Part shown: piece by piece, positions 53,741-63,481 of the stretch
Numbering within the stretch: the first letter of the stretch is position 1
Layout of the letters: every line of letters begins with the position of its first letter
Source: an uncultured Porphyromonadaceae bacterium
GTDB lineage: Bacteria; Bacteroidota; Bacteroidia; Bacteroidales; Muribaculaceae
Direction of reading: 5' to 3'
Length of the DNA: 64,000 nucleotides
Assembly (NCBI GenBank): GCA_900540625.1
Contig: UQGP01000001.1
Coordinates: 62,001-126,000 of the forward strand
Notes under the pieces: model-generated
The model's input: only the letters and a program-made list of their open reading frames with translations
Told to the model about the DNA's origin: nothing
Database searches by the model: none
Program-made: the position numbers and the translations under genes

Positions 53741-53780
53741 AAAGCCCGACAGCAACGCGCTGCCGGGCTTTGACGTTTTT
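53741..53780 (+). terminator. terminator after the pRiA4b ORF-3-like gene
   Basis: AAAGCCCG/CGGGCTTT with inner CAGC/GCTG pairs, followed by GACGTTTTTT. Confidence 0.8.
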
Positions 53781-53839
53781 TGAAGGCTATGTCTCTGTAT
53801 TTTAACGTATTTTATATGTGCTATACCAACTTTTAGTTT

Positions 53840-53847
53840 TATCTTTG
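53840..53847 (+). promoter_or_regulatory. probable -7 box of the secreted-enzyme operon
   Basis: TATCTTTG fits the -7 consensus about 120 nt before the start of the phosphodiester glycosidase gene. No clear -33 element is seen. Confidence 0.4.
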
Positions 53848-53967
53848 TCGTATATATCCAAGGTAATACACAACGGCGCTCTCCACAACGCACCAACAGC
53901 TTGTATTACAACATATTATCCTACGCATAACCAACAACTAACGCATAACTGCATCAAACGTTTGTTC

Positions 53968-56532
53968 ATGAAGAATTTTACCATAACCCTATTGGCTGCC
54001 GCGTCGATGGCCACGACGTGCTATGCCGAAACTGTCACTCTAAAAGACACTGAGTACCAAATCACGACCCTTCAAGACCGTGAATTGGGCCCGGGCGTAC
54101 GCTATACGCGCATACGCATACCCGAGTATCCGCTCAATGTCAATATCCTGCGCATAGACGCATCCAATCCATACAACAGCATCGAGACCACACAGGCATC
54201 CGACAAACTTTACGGAACCGAATCGCTGGTCAACGCCGCCAAGCGTCAAACCACTACGGGACATGTCGCCCTGGCAGGCGCCAACGCCAACTTCTGGTGC
54301 GTAAACGGACAGCCGCCGTACAGCGACGAACTCGTGGGGCTGACTTATAACGGCAACCTACGCAACGGTAAAATCATCTCCGAGACAAATATGCACGCCG
54401 ACCAATGGAACGGCGGATACAAGCACACCGGCATCGTGGGTATAACCCCCGAAGGCACCGTACACAGCGGCAACTACTTCTCATGGGCCGGATACATCAA
54501 CTCGACAGCTACCGGCGAGATGGAAATATATACCGTCAATAAGACGGTGCGCGACAACGAAGTCAACATCTACAACTCCTACTACCCGACCAATCGTCCC
54601 TTCAAATGCGTGGACACTTACACCGACAACGGCACAACGCACTTCAAGATTGTGCCTAACTGCGCCACCGAAGTATACCTGAACATCGACGATGGTCAAA
54701 AATGGAACGCAGGAGGCAAGGACATAACCTTCACCGTCGCCAAAGTGGTACAAGATGCCGGAACAGGCACTATCGGCAGCTACGACCTCGCCATAGTCGG
54801 CCGCGGAGACAAGCGCGAAGCTCTCAACCGCCTCAACCCCGGTGACAAAGTCACACTGCGATACGGATGGTCCGATAAGAGCGGCAAACTCATCGAATTC
54901 AACAACCTTGTAGGCGGCAACGCCCAGGTGATGAACGCCGGGACTCTGACCAAGTACAACACCTCCGAGAATTACAACTCGCAAGTATACTCTCGCACCG
55001 GATACGGCACCGATGCCGAAGGCCGCTATCTCTACATCTTCGTAATCGACAAGAGCACAGACCCCAACTACGGCACCTCGGCAGGATGCTCCACCACCGA
55101 AATGTGCGCCATCGCTCAGCACTACGGATGTACATATATGACCAACTTCGATGCCGGCGGTAGCGCCGAAATGCTCGTGGGCAACGCCATCATCAATAAA
55201 ACCACCGAATCCACTCCTCGTTCCGTGGCCAACGGTATGATTGTCTACAGCACCGCACCCGAAGACAACGAAATCACGCGCCTCGATTTTGCCGATTACG
55301 AACTCAAAGCTCCGGTATACGGCACCTACACCCCGCGCATCATCGGCTACAACAAATACGGCGCCGTAGTCAGCGATGACGTGCAAGGCATTGTCCTGAG
55401 CTGCGATCCTAATGTGGGAACTTGCAACGGCAACGTCTTCACCGCCAGAGGCACAGGCACCGCAACTCCGCTCACCGCACATCTCGGCGAAATCCTCGTC
55501 ACCAAAACAATTACCATCGTGGACACTCAGATGTCCCTGCGTATCAAGCCTATACTCATCGACGGATTCCGCGAATACCCCGTCGAAGTATCGGCCGAAA
55601 TAGACGGCAATACCTACACCTACAACCCGTCCAGCATTACTTGGACCGTATCCGACCCCTCGGTAGCAAATATCGATGCTAACGGCGTATTGCACGGGAT
55701 TAAAGACGGAACAACCGATATCACCGCCACAATAGGTCGCTTCAGCGACACTACCACCGTCACTGTCGAAATCGCCAAGAAGGCATCCTACGACTTCAAT
55801 ACATGGGTCGACTGGAAGGCCATGGGAACCGCCGGTATCGTCAATGCAGATGGTAAGACAGCTCTCGCCATCGCCGACAACGGCACAATCAATTTCACTT
55901 ACAAGACTCCGCGCGACCCGTACATGTACATTGCTCGCGACATTACCTTCTACAGTCTGCCGGACGAAATCTCCTTTGATTTCACATCCTCAATCCCGGT
56001 GTCCAAAGTAGTCGTAGACGCACGCACACGACAGCACACACGTTCCAACAACATCAACATCACCGCACAAGGCAGCGATAATTTCGCCGCCGGCAAGACC
56101 CACCACGTGGTACTGCCTTGGGATGTCTTAGGCAACAAGGACGACCTGATTACATTCCCGGTGTCGATGCACCAGATTCGCTTTGTATTCGTCAAGGACG
56201 CAGCCAATAAGGGCGAGCAAACGGTTCAAGTATCTGAGGTCAAGGCAACTTACAAGCACTTTGGCGGCGTCGCCGATGCCATTGCCGATGCCGGCGCCAC
56301 GACCTTGGCCGTATGGCCCAACCCGGTGAGCGGCTCCACCTTTGCCCTGCGCGCCTCCGCGCCTATGGCTTCCGTGGCCGTATACAGCCTCGGCGGTGCT
56401 CTCGTCAGCGAAACGCCTGCCAACGGCGAAAACATTATGCACATCGCCACTCCCGCCTCCGCCGGCGTATACATCGTAGCCGCCAAATGCACCGACGGCT
56501 CCAAGGTCTGCACCAAACTCGTGGTCAAGTAA
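53968..56532 (+). CDS. secreted phosphodiester glycosidase (NAGPA family) with T9SS tail
   Basis: 854 residues. The signal peptide (MKNFTITLLAAASMATTCYA) sets the start. A phosphodiester glycosidase (NAGPA) domain covers roughly residues 60-430, with ALAGANANFW and TNFDAGGSAEMLV, which contain the conserved Asn and the DGGGS-type loop. A bacterial Ig-like (Big_2) domain follows near residues 540-610, then a jelly-roll-like part and a C-terminal type A sorting domain for type IX secretion (VWPNPVSGSTF...AGVYIVAA). The family removes N-acetylglucosamine from phosphodiester-linked glycans. It leads the operon with the two TolB-like/amidase pairs. Confidence 0.85.
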   Translation: MKNFTITLLAAASMATTCYAETVTLKDTEYQITTLQDRELGPGVRYTRIRIPEYPLNVNILRIDASNPYNSIETTQASDKLYGTESLVNAAKRQTTTGHVALAGANANFWCVNGQPPYSDELVGLTYNGNLRNGKIISETNMHADQWNGGYKHTGIVGITPEGTVHSGNYFSWAGYINSTATGEMEIYTVNKTVRDNEVNIYNSYYPTNRPFKCVDTYTDNGTTHFKIVPNCATEVYLNIDDGQKWNAGGKDITFTVAKVVQDAGTGTIGSYDLAIVGRGDKREALNRLNPGDKVTLRYGWSDKSGKLIEFNNLVGGNAQVMNAGTLTKYNTSENYNSQVYSRTGYGTDAEGRYLYIFVIDKSTDPNYGTSAGCSTTEMCAIAQHYGCTYMTNFDAGGSAEMLVGNAIINKTTESTPRSVANGMIVYSTAPEDNEITRLDFADYELKAPVYGTYTPRIIGYNKYGAVVSDDVQGIVLSCDPNVGTCNGNVFTARGTGTATPLTAHLGEILVTKTITIVDTQMSLRIKPILIDGFREYPVEVSAEIDGNTYTYNPSSITWTVSDPSVANIDANGVLHGIKDGTTDITATIGRFSDTTTVTVEIAKKASYDFNTWVDWKAMGTAGIVNADGKTALAIADNGTINFTYKTPRDPYMYIARDITFYSLPDEISFDFTSSIPVSKVVVDARTRQHTRSNNINITAQGSDNFAAGKTHHVVLPWDVLGNKDDLITFPVSMHQIRFVFVKDAANKGEQTVQVSEVKATYKHFGGVADAIADAGATTLAVWPNPVSGSTFALRASAPMASVAVYSLGGALVSETPANGENIMHIATPASAGVYIVAAKCTDGSKVCTKLVVK

Positions 56533-56666
56533 CGCTCGACCGAAGACCTCGGACTAAGACTACGGACAACAATACCCGACGAGAATTACAGACCCGTAAA
56601 GCCGGCTGTAACATTCATCAAGAAAACGCAACTGCAAAAATCAAAACTATAACACCCTATAACCAC

Positions 56667-57398
56667 ATGAGAAAGAAAATTCTGCTAAGCGCTCTGGCAC
56701 TCACTGCCTGCGTATGGACACAGGCTCAGATTGCCGAAGTGTCCGCACCGCGCCCACTACTCAAGGGCACGCAAAGCGAAATGTACTACCCCGTACTCAG
56801 CGCCGATGGTACTCAACTTATGTTCAGCAAAGCCGATTACTCGGACCTGCGCGTATATGACTACGCCTCCGGAGCCACCAAGGCCGTGAACGCCACACGT
56901 CCCGAGGCCTTCCGCGCACGTTTCGTAGGCGACAAAGTCTCCACCGCTCAGCCCGCGACAGGCACCTCCGTAAGCGTCAAAGGCTCCAAACTGATTATTA
57001 CGACCAACGGCACCTCCCGCGAATACACTCCCGTGGACTGCTACGCCGGATACTGCTGGCCTTCGCTGTCTCCCGACGGCACCAAAGTGATGTTTGTCGC
57101 CGCCGGTAAGGGCATATACATTACCGACCTCAAAGGCAATATCCTCAGCCATCCGGGCAAGTACGAAGCCCCCGTATGGTATGGCAACAACCACATCGTG
57201 GCCATGAACGCCAAGGACGACGGACACCAATACATGTCCTCGCAGATTGTGCTGCTCAGCACCGACGGCGCTCAGGTTCAAAACCTGACCAAGCCCGAGT
57301 CCATGAGCATGTACCCCGCAGCTGCCATCAGCGCCAACCGCGTGGTTTACAACACTATCGACGGACGTCTTTACGAAATGACCGTAACCATCAAGTGA
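56667..57398 (+). CDS. secreted TolB/PD40-like beta-propeller protein (copy 1)
   Basis: 243 residues. A signal peptide (ILLSALALTACVWTQAQ) is followed by PD40-like blades: YYPVLSADGTQLMFSKADYSDLRVYD and CWPSLSPDGTKVMFVAAGKGIYITDL. The blades resemble TolB and the propellers of prolyl oligopeptidases but there are too few for a full six-blade ring, so an incomplete ring or oligomer is possible. It precedes the first amidase gene by 35 nt. A likely role is binding the amidase or its substrate in the periplasm; this is inferred from the conserved pairing only. Confidence 0.75.
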   Translation: MRKKILLSALALTACVWTQAQIAEVSAPRPLLKGTQSEMYYPVLSADGTQLMFSKADYSDLRVYDYASGATKAVNATRPEAFRARFVGDKVSTAQPATGTSVSVKGSKLIITTNGTSREYTPVDCYAGYCWPSLSPDGTKVMFVAAGKGIYITDLKGNILSHPGKYEAPVWYGNNHIVAMNAKDDGHQYMSSQIVLLSTDGAQVQNLTKPESMSMYPAAAISANRVVYNTIDGRLYEMTVTIK

Positions 57399-57433
57399 TA
57401 CATACCATTACACACTAACACTTTCAGCGCATT

Positions 57434-59845
57434 ATGAAATACTCCAAAATATTTGCTGCCGCACTGGTGTCGATGGTATCTATGGGCACCCTCTTCGCCA
57501 CCCCGGCGTCGGCACAAAACACCAAGAAAATCAAAGTATACATCAATCCCGGACACGGCGGACACGACCCCGACGACCGAAACGTTGTCATCGCGCCCTA
57601 CGCACAAGGCGACCCCGAAGGATACTGGGAATCAAATTCCAACCTCGACAAAGGCTTGTTCCTGCGCGATATGCTGCTCGAAAAAGGCTATGACGTGGAA
57701 ATATCGCGCGTCACCAACACCTCGGACGATGACCTGGGCCTGTCCACCATCGTCAACCTGAGCAACAACAGCGGCGCCGACATATTCTTCTCGATACACT
57801 CCAACGCCACCGGTACCGAGGCACGACGCAACTTCCCGTTGATGCTGTATCGCGGATATGACAACGAGCCGGTAGTACCCAACTCGGACGTCATCGCCAA
57901 AATTCTCAACAAATACCTGCTGCAGAACAAGGCCACGTACTGGACCAGCACCAGCATCAACTGCCGCGGCGACTTCAGCTTCTATCCCACATGGCACGGT
58001 GCCGGACTGGGCGTATTGCGCGGCAATACACGCGTAAGTATGCTCTCCGAAGGTTCGTTCCACGACTACATCCCCGAGACATATCGACTGATGAACAAGG
58101 ACTTCTGCTGGATGGAAGCATGGCATTTCCGCAAAGCCATCGACGAATACTTCAGCCAGCCCGGCGTATCCTACGGTGTAGTGGCCGGTCGTATCAACGA
58201 CAACCGCACACCACGCGACGGCAGCTACCTGAAATTCGGCGAAGACTGGTACGCCACCATCCAAAACGCTAAAGTCGAACTCATCGACGCCTCGGGCAAC
58301 GTTGTAGACACCTACACCACCGAAACAAAACACATCAACGGCTTCTACCTTTTCCGCAAGGTTACCCCGGGACACTACACCGTCAAGGCCACTTGCGACA
58401 CCCACTACCCCGTAAGCACCGAAATTGACGTCGTAGCCGACGAAATCACCTATGCAAACATGCAGATGGGCAAAATCCGCAGCACTCCGCCCGAAGTCGT
58501 GGCATACTCGCCCATGTGGAAAGACGGCGACGAACCCGTATTGTGCAACAGCCCCGTCATCATCGACTTCAACTGGGATATGGACACCGAAAGCGCCGAA
58601 AAAGCCTTCAGCATCTCGCCCGCCGCAGCCGGAACATTCTCCTGGGAAGACACCAACCACCGTCTGGTATTCACCCCCTCTGAGGCATACAGCACAAACA
58701 CCAAATACACCGTCACCATATCCACCGAAGCCAAGCACCCGGACAATATGAATATGGAGAAACCTTTCACGTTCTCGTTTATGACCACCAACTTCAATTA
58801 TATGAAGATTCTCGGCCAATTCCCCAAACAGGACGAAAAGGTTCACTACTCAAATGCCGCCATCGAATTCCGCTTTGACCTGATGCCCAATGTAGCGCCC
58901 ATCCTCAACCAAATCACCTGCAAAGACAGCAAGGGCAACAACGTCAGCTTCAATAAGCGCAAAATGACCAACTCGAAGGCCGGCGCAACCTACGGATTCT
59001 TCCGCATACCCTTCCTCAAAAACCTCACAGTAGGCGAAACCTACAGCCTGACTCTTGCTCGCGAATTTGCCGACAAAAACGGCATAACCCTCCAAGAACC
59101 CGTAAATATAACCTTCACCGCTGTCGATGCAGCCGACCACGCTGCCGGACAAGGCATTATCGACAATATGGAGACACCCGCCGACTACAGCATGGCCGAA
59201 GTGGGCAGCCTCAATGTCGAAAGCCAAAGCGTAGCCGCTGCCGCTAATCCGCTCGTAGGCAAAGCCACCGGCTTCACCTACAAATTCAAGGATACCGAAG
59301 GCGGTGAAATCCTCTGGGAACGCGCCGAAAGTGCTCCTCAAGTCCTCAAAGCCGGCGAAAAAGTGGGCGTACATATCAATGGCGATCTCACCGCAAACAA
59401 GGTTTACCTCGAACTGACCTCCGGCATATCCACCACCTACACTTACGTCTGCGATATGGACTTCCTGGGATGGCGCTACTTCGAAGTCCCGGTAACCGTT
59501 GAGGCCGACGCCCAGCTCACCGGCATCAAGCTTGTGCAAAATCCCTCGCAAATGAGCGCCACCGGCACCTTCGCCATTGACGATATCAACTATCTGGGCA
59601 GCGGCGCCGTCGAAGACATCGAATGCACCTCGCTGACCGTTCACCCCAACCCCGCCAGCGAATACCTCGTAGCCAATGCCGACTTCCTCATCACCGGAAT
59701 ACGTCTGGTCAATGCAGCCGGCATCACAGTGGCTCAGACCGAAGGAAACGTACTCAATGTCAGCGAAATTGCCGACGGAGCATACTTCGCCATCATCAGC
59801 AGCGGCGCGGGTCAGTCCACACGCAAGGTCCTGATAAAGCACTGA
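57434..59845 (+). CDS. large secreted N-acetylmuramoyl-L-alanine amidase with T9SS tail (copy 1)
   Basis: 803 residues. After a signal peptide comes an Amidase_3 domain with zinc ligands H41 (NPGHGGHD), E66 (YWESNSN) and H122 (SIHSNA), and catalytic E206 (LSEGSFH). Then follow a carboxypeptidase-regulatory-like domain near 270-345, two Ig-like Big_5 domains near 365-570, a jelly-roll-like domain and a type A sorting tail (VHPNPASEYLVAN...). Amidase_3 enzymes cut the bond between muramic acid and the stem peptide. The tail predicts export through the type IX system and attachment or release at the cell surface, so the target may be the peptidoglycan of other cells or shed fragments. Confidence 0.9.
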   Translation: MKYSKIFAAALVSMVSMGTLFATPASAQNTKKIKVYINPGHGGHDPDDRNVVIAPYAQGDPEGYWESNSNLDKGLFLRDMLLEKGYDVEISRVTNTSDDDLGLSTIVNLSNNSGADIFFSIHSNATGTEARRNFPLMLYRGYDNEPVVPNSDVIAKILNKYLLQNKATYWTSTSINCRGDFSFYPTWHGAGLGVLRGNTRVSMLSEGSFHDYIPETYRLMNKDFCWMEAWHFRKAIDEYFSQPGVSYGVVAGRINDNRTPRDGSYLKFGEDWYATIQNAKVELIDASGNVVDTYTTETKHINGFYLFRKVTPGHYTVKATCDTHYPVSTEIDVVADEITYANMQMGKIRSTPPEVVAYSPMWKDGDEPVLCNSPVIIDFNWDMDTESAEKAFSISPAAAGTFSWEDTNHRLVFTPSEAYSTNTKYTVTISTEAKHPDNMNMEKPFTFSFMTTNFNYMKILGQFPKQDEKVHYSNAAIEFRFDLMPNVAPILNQITCKDSKGNNVSFNKRKMTNSKAGATYGFFRIPFLKNLTVGETYSLTLAREFADKNGITLQEPVNITFTAVDAADHAAGQGIIDNMETPADYSMAEVGSLNVESQSVAAAANPLVGKATGFTYKFKDTEGGEILWERAESAPQVLKAGEKVGVHINGDLTANKVYLELTSGISTTYTYVCDMDFLGWRYFEVPVTVEADAQLTGIKLVQNPSQMSATGTFAIDDINYLGSGAVEDIECTSLTVHPNPASEYLVANADFLITGIRLVNAAGITVAQTEGNVLNVSEIADGAYFAIISSGAGQSTRKVLIKH

Positions 59846-59870
59846 TACACCTATCTGTCACCCTATAATA

Positions 59871-59912
59871 CCTAAGGACTTTAGGGGCACGAAAGCCCTT
59901 AAAGTCCTTAGG
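59871..59912 (+). repeat. 18-bp inverted repeat between the two propeller/amidase pairs
   Basis: CCTAAGGACTTTAGGGGC (59871-59888) pairs with 59895-59912 at 17 of 18 positions around ACGAAA. It has no T tract, so it may stabilise or attenuate the mRNA instead of ending it. Confidence 0.65.
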
Positions 59913-59977
59913 GACTATAAAGGGACAAGCATATTCACGACAAATATCATCTACACACACCTCCAAACACTTCGTTA

Positions 59978-60817
59978 ATGAAGAGACACATCTTACTTGC
60001 CGCAGCAATACTCGGCGCCGCCGTCTCGGCAGCAGCCATCACTGTCTCGGCACCGCAAAAAATCGAGACCCCCGAAGGGTCGCATCACCCCGTACTCAGC
60101 CCCGACGGAAACACCCTGCTTTTCAGCACTCAGGATCATACCGGGCTGAAATCTTTGGACCTGTCCACAGGCAAGATGGCCGTCATCGACACCGATGCCG
60201 CCGCCGGCTTTGCCCCGATATTCAATGCCGATGGCTCCAAGGTATTCTACCGCACCGCAACGGTCATCGACGGATTGCTGTGCCACGATGTCCGCAGTTA
60301 CGACATAGCCAAAGGCTCCGCCCCCGTCAAGTTGCAATCATACAGCCGCAAAGCGCCCTCCGATCTCAATGCCGTCAGCGCCAAAGACAACTACGCCTTC
60401 GCTGACTACCGCGACATCGTACTCTGCCGTGACGGCGTTACCACCAAAATCAACCCCATAGCCGATGCACACTCTTACCTTTGGGCTTCGCTCTCGCCCG
60501 ACGGCTCACACCTGCTGTTCTGCGAACCCTTCGAAGGAGTATTCGTGGCCAAGGCCGACGGCTCGCAGCCGCAACGCATAGCCGCAAAAGGCGATTTCCC
60601 GGCGTGGCTCTCCAACAATATGATAGCCTTCGTAGTGACCCATGACGATGGATACGTAGTACTCGACAGCAAATTATGCGTAGTCAATATCACCTCCGGC
60701 CGAACCACTGACATCACCGATGCCGATACACTCGTGGGCGAGGCCGCTGCCGCTGCCGGAAAAGTCGTATACTCCGACCTGCAAGGCAATATGTACCTTA
60801 TCCAAGTAAGCGAATGA
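59978..60817 (+). CDS. secreted TolB/PD40-like beta-propeller protein (copy 2)
   Basis: 279 residues. The signal peptide (HILLAAAILGAAVSAAA) is followed by blades HHPVLSPDGNTLLFSTQDHTG, FAPIFNADGSKVFYRT and LWASLSPDGSHLLFCEPFEGV. It is related to copy 1 (the SPDGxxLLF pattern and the matching layout) and somewhat longer. Its stop region overlaps the first possible start codon of the second amidase, which binds the two in translation. The same role is inferred as for copy 1. Confidence 0.78.
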   Translation: MKRHILLAAAILGAAVSAAAITVSAPQKIETPEGSHHPVLSPDGNTLLFSTQDHTGLKSLDLSTGKMAVIDTDAAAGFAPIFNADGSKVFYRTATVIDGLLCHDVRSYDIAKGSAPVKLQSYSRKAPSDLNAVSAKDNYAFADYRDIVLCRDGVTTKINPIADAHSYLWASLSPDGSHLLFCEPFEGVFVAKADGSQPQRIAAKGDFPAWLSNNMIAFVVTHDDGYVVLDSKLCVVNITSGRTTDITDADTLVGEAAAAAGKVVYSDLQGNMYLIQVSE

Positions 60818-60852
60818 CAACCGTACGCACACCCCGAACAATGACTATACAG

Positions 60853-63273
60853 ATGAAACGCATTATATTATTGCTATTGGGAGCACTTGTTGTCGCTTCC
60901 GGAGCATACGCCAAGCGCATGTCCGACCTCAAGATTTATATCAACCCCGGACACGGCGGATACACTTCGGACGACCGCCCCATCAGAATTTACCCCTTCG
61001 AGCAAAACGACACTCTCGGATACTGGGAGTCCAAGTCGAACCTCTACAAAGGCCTGCACATGTACCACATTCTGGACTCGCTGGGTGCCACTCCGTACCT
61101 GTCGCGTATCAAGAACACTCAAGCCGACGACCGAAGCCTCAGCGGTATCGCCGCCGAAGCCAACTCCCTGGGCGTTGACCTTTTCTTCTCGATACACTCC
61201 AATGCCGGCGAAAATGTCAACTACCCGCTGATGCTCTATCGCGAAAACACCATAGGCACACCGCGATACCCCGAAAACATCACGCTGAGCAAAATCGTAT
61301 GGAAAAACCTTCACAGCCGCAAGCTGGCCATCTGGACTCGCGACTCCGAATACATTGCCGGCGACCTCACCTTCTACCAGCACATGTGGCAGGGCGGTCT
61401 GGGCGTACTCCGCACCCTCTACACCGTAGGTCTGCTCTCCGAAGGCTCGATGCACGAGCACCGTCCCGAAGCACACCGACTGATGAACGATGACTACAAC
61501 TGGATTGAAGCATGGCTCTTCGTCAAGTCCATCATGGAATATTACGATACGGAAGACAAATTCGTCACGGGCAACATCGCCGGTATCATCTACGACGACC
61601 ACAACCTGCGCGAAAACCTCTACCCCGCCAACTTCACCATGTACGGACGCGACAACAACGCCCCCGTCAACGGTGCATACGTTCAACTGATTGACGCCCA
61701 AGGCAAAACCATCCAAACGCGCACCACAGACGACATGTACAACGGCGTGTACGCATTCCGTAACGTCACTCCCGGCACATACACCGTTCGCGTCAGCCGT
61801 GACGACTACTACACCGAAGACAAGACCGTCACTGTCATCGCCAACGACATCACCTACCAAGACTTTCCGATGATGCTCAAACGCGAATATCCGCTCGCGA
61901 TCACCAAGTACGCACCCGCTCCGGCAGATGGCGAACTCGTCTCCTGCTCTTCATCCATAGACTTTGAGTTTAACACCGATGTAGACCAAGAATCCTTCGA
62001 GAAAGCCTTCAGCATCACCCCCGAAGTCAAAGGATACTTTGTCTTCAGCGAAAGCTACCACAAAGCATCCTTCGTCCCCGAACTATCGCTCGAACGCAAC
62101 ACCACCTACACCGTCACCATCGACGCCTCGGCCAAGACCACCGACAGCCGCTACAGCCATCCGCAAATGACCCAACCGCTCGAATTCTCCTTCACCACCA
62201 AGAACCGCGACCGTCTCGAAATCCTCGACCACTTCCCCGCCGATGGCGGCACGGTACACTATGTATCACCCACGCTCGAATTCCGCTTTGACAAGACCAT
62301 CAACTCCAACGGCGCATACGATATGGTGACCATCACCGACAGCAAAGGCAACGATGTAGCCGTCAACAAGCGCACATCCAAGTTCAACCGACTGACCAAC
62401 GGATACGGCAACGCCATATTCGCCATCACCGGCGACCTTGTCCCGGGCGAAAAATATCACGTCAAACTTTCGGGAGCACTCCGCGACACCGAGTCACTTC
62501 CCCTGGGCAATGACATCGAATTCGATTTCACCGCCGTAGACGCCACCAGCGAAGTCGAGCAGACAACCGTCGAAGACTTCGAAACAGCCGTCAACTTCGC
62601 CGTAGACCCCGAACAAACCACCGGAACAGCCGCCAACCCCACGGCTACACGCTCCACCGCTGTCAAACTCTTCGACAAAGCCTCGGGACGATTCTCCTAT
62701 AAATTTGCTGACAGCCACGGCGGCTCCATCGTCTGGAAATACACCGGCGAACCCCATGCCTACAACACCAACGACATCCTGGGCATGTACATCAACGGCG
62801 ACTTCAACAACCACGAACTGTACGTAGGCGTCGCTTCCGGCACCAACATCAAGTACAAGAAAGTCTGCGACCTCGACTTCATCGGATGGCAATACCGCGA
62901 AGTCACCCTCGACAACCTCGAGAAAGACTTCTGCCCCTTCCTGCTCAGCGAAATCAAGGTCGTCCAGCAAAAGAGCCCCATCACCCAAAACGGAGCTTTC
63001 AACCTCGACAACATCACCTTCCGTCAAGGATCCGGTGGCGTAAATGACATTACCGCCGATACCGAAGCATCCTTTGCCGTACGCGTCGACGGCCGTCACG
63101 TCCTCGTAGCCGATGCTCAAGCCTCGGCCACCGTAGACATCTACGCCATAGACGGCACATTGGTAGCATCCAAAGCCACCGATGCCTACGGCGCCGCAAC
63201 CATCGATGTACCTGCCGCCGGCATCTACATTGTCCGCGTCGCTGCCGCCGCTACCAAGGTCTCCATCCGCTAA
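60853..63273 (+). CDS. large secreted N-acetylmuramoyl-L-alanine amidase with T9SS tail (copy 2)
   Basis: 806 residues from the ATG that begins the signal peptide (MKRIILLLLGALVVASGAYA); ATGs at 60814 and 60841 are in frame. The domain order is the same as in copy 1: Amidase_3 with H34 (NPGHGGY), E59 (YWESKSN), H115 (SIHSNA) and catalytic E197 (LSEGSMH), then a carboxypeptidase-regulatory-like domain, two Big_5 domains, a jelly-roll-like part and a sorting tail (VDIYAIDGTLVASK, then IYIVRVAAA). All catalytic residues are kept, so both copies should be active. Tandem duplication followed by divergence is the simple origin. Confidence 0.9.
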   Translation: MKRIILLLLGALVVASGAYAKRMSDLKIYINPGHGGYTSDDRPIRIYPFEQNDTLGYWESKSNLYKGLHMYHILDSLGATPYLSRIKNTQADDRSLSGIAAEANSLGVDLFFSIHSNAGENVNYPLMLYRENTIGTPRYPENITLSKIVWKNLHSRKLAIWTRDSEYIAGDLTFYQHMWQGGLGVLRTLYTVGLLSEGSMHEHRPEAHRLMNDDYNWIEAWLFVKSIMEYYDTEDKFVTGNIAGIIYDDHNLRENLYPANFTMYGRDNNAPVNGAYVQLIDAQGKTIQTRTTDDMYNGVYAFRNVTPGTYTVRVSRDDYYTEDKTVTVIANDITYQDFPMMLKREYPLAITKYAPAPADGELVSCSSSIDFEFNTDVDQESFEKAFSITPEVKGYFVFSESYHKASFVPELSLERNTTYTVTIDASAKTTDSRYSHPQMTQPLEFSFTTKNRDRLEILDHFPADGGTVHYVSPTLEFRFDKTINSNGAYDMVTITDSKGNDVAVNKRTSKFNRLTNGYGNAIFAITGDLVPGEKYHVKLSGALRDTESLPLGNDIEFDFTAVDATSEVEQTTVEDFETAVNFAVDPEQTTGTAANPTATRSTAVKLFDKASGRFSYKFADSHGGSIVWKYTGEPHAYNTNDILGMYINGDFNNHELYVGVASGTNIKYKKVCDLDFIGWQYREVTLDNLEKDFCPFLLSEIKVVQQKSPITQNGAFNLDNITFRQGSGGVNDITADTEASFAVRVDGRHVLVADAQASATVDIYAIDGTLVASKATDAYGAATIDVPAAGIYIVRVAAAATKVSIR

Positions 63274-63307
63274 CGACACCCACCCTGCCTGCAAGGCAGA
63301 CATTCAA

Positions 63308-63339
63308 CGCGGTGCTGTGCCATTGGGCACAGCACCGCG
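63308..63339 (+). terminator. terminator of the secreted-enzyme operon
   Basis: CGCGGTGCTGTGCC pairs exactly with GGCACAGCACCGCG around ATTG. The sequence after it is TATTCTATTG, repeated as two tandem GCGTATTCTATT units, so the T tract is weak. Confidence 0.65.
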
Positions 63340-63481
63340 TATTCTATTGCGTATTCTATTGACCGGCAATAAGCACATTTTCGGCTGCAGAAGGCGGAAA
63401 TGTGGCGGATAATGCTTAACTTTGCAAAAAGCCTAAGGGACACCCGAGTGGCCAAACCGAGCAAAAACAATCTGATTTATC

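Noticed and set aside
54481..55695. 404-codon minus-strand frame opposite the phosphodiester glycosidase, and similar frames opposite the amidases
   Set aside because: The + strand genes have signal peptides, domains and catalytic motifs; the antisense frames have none.
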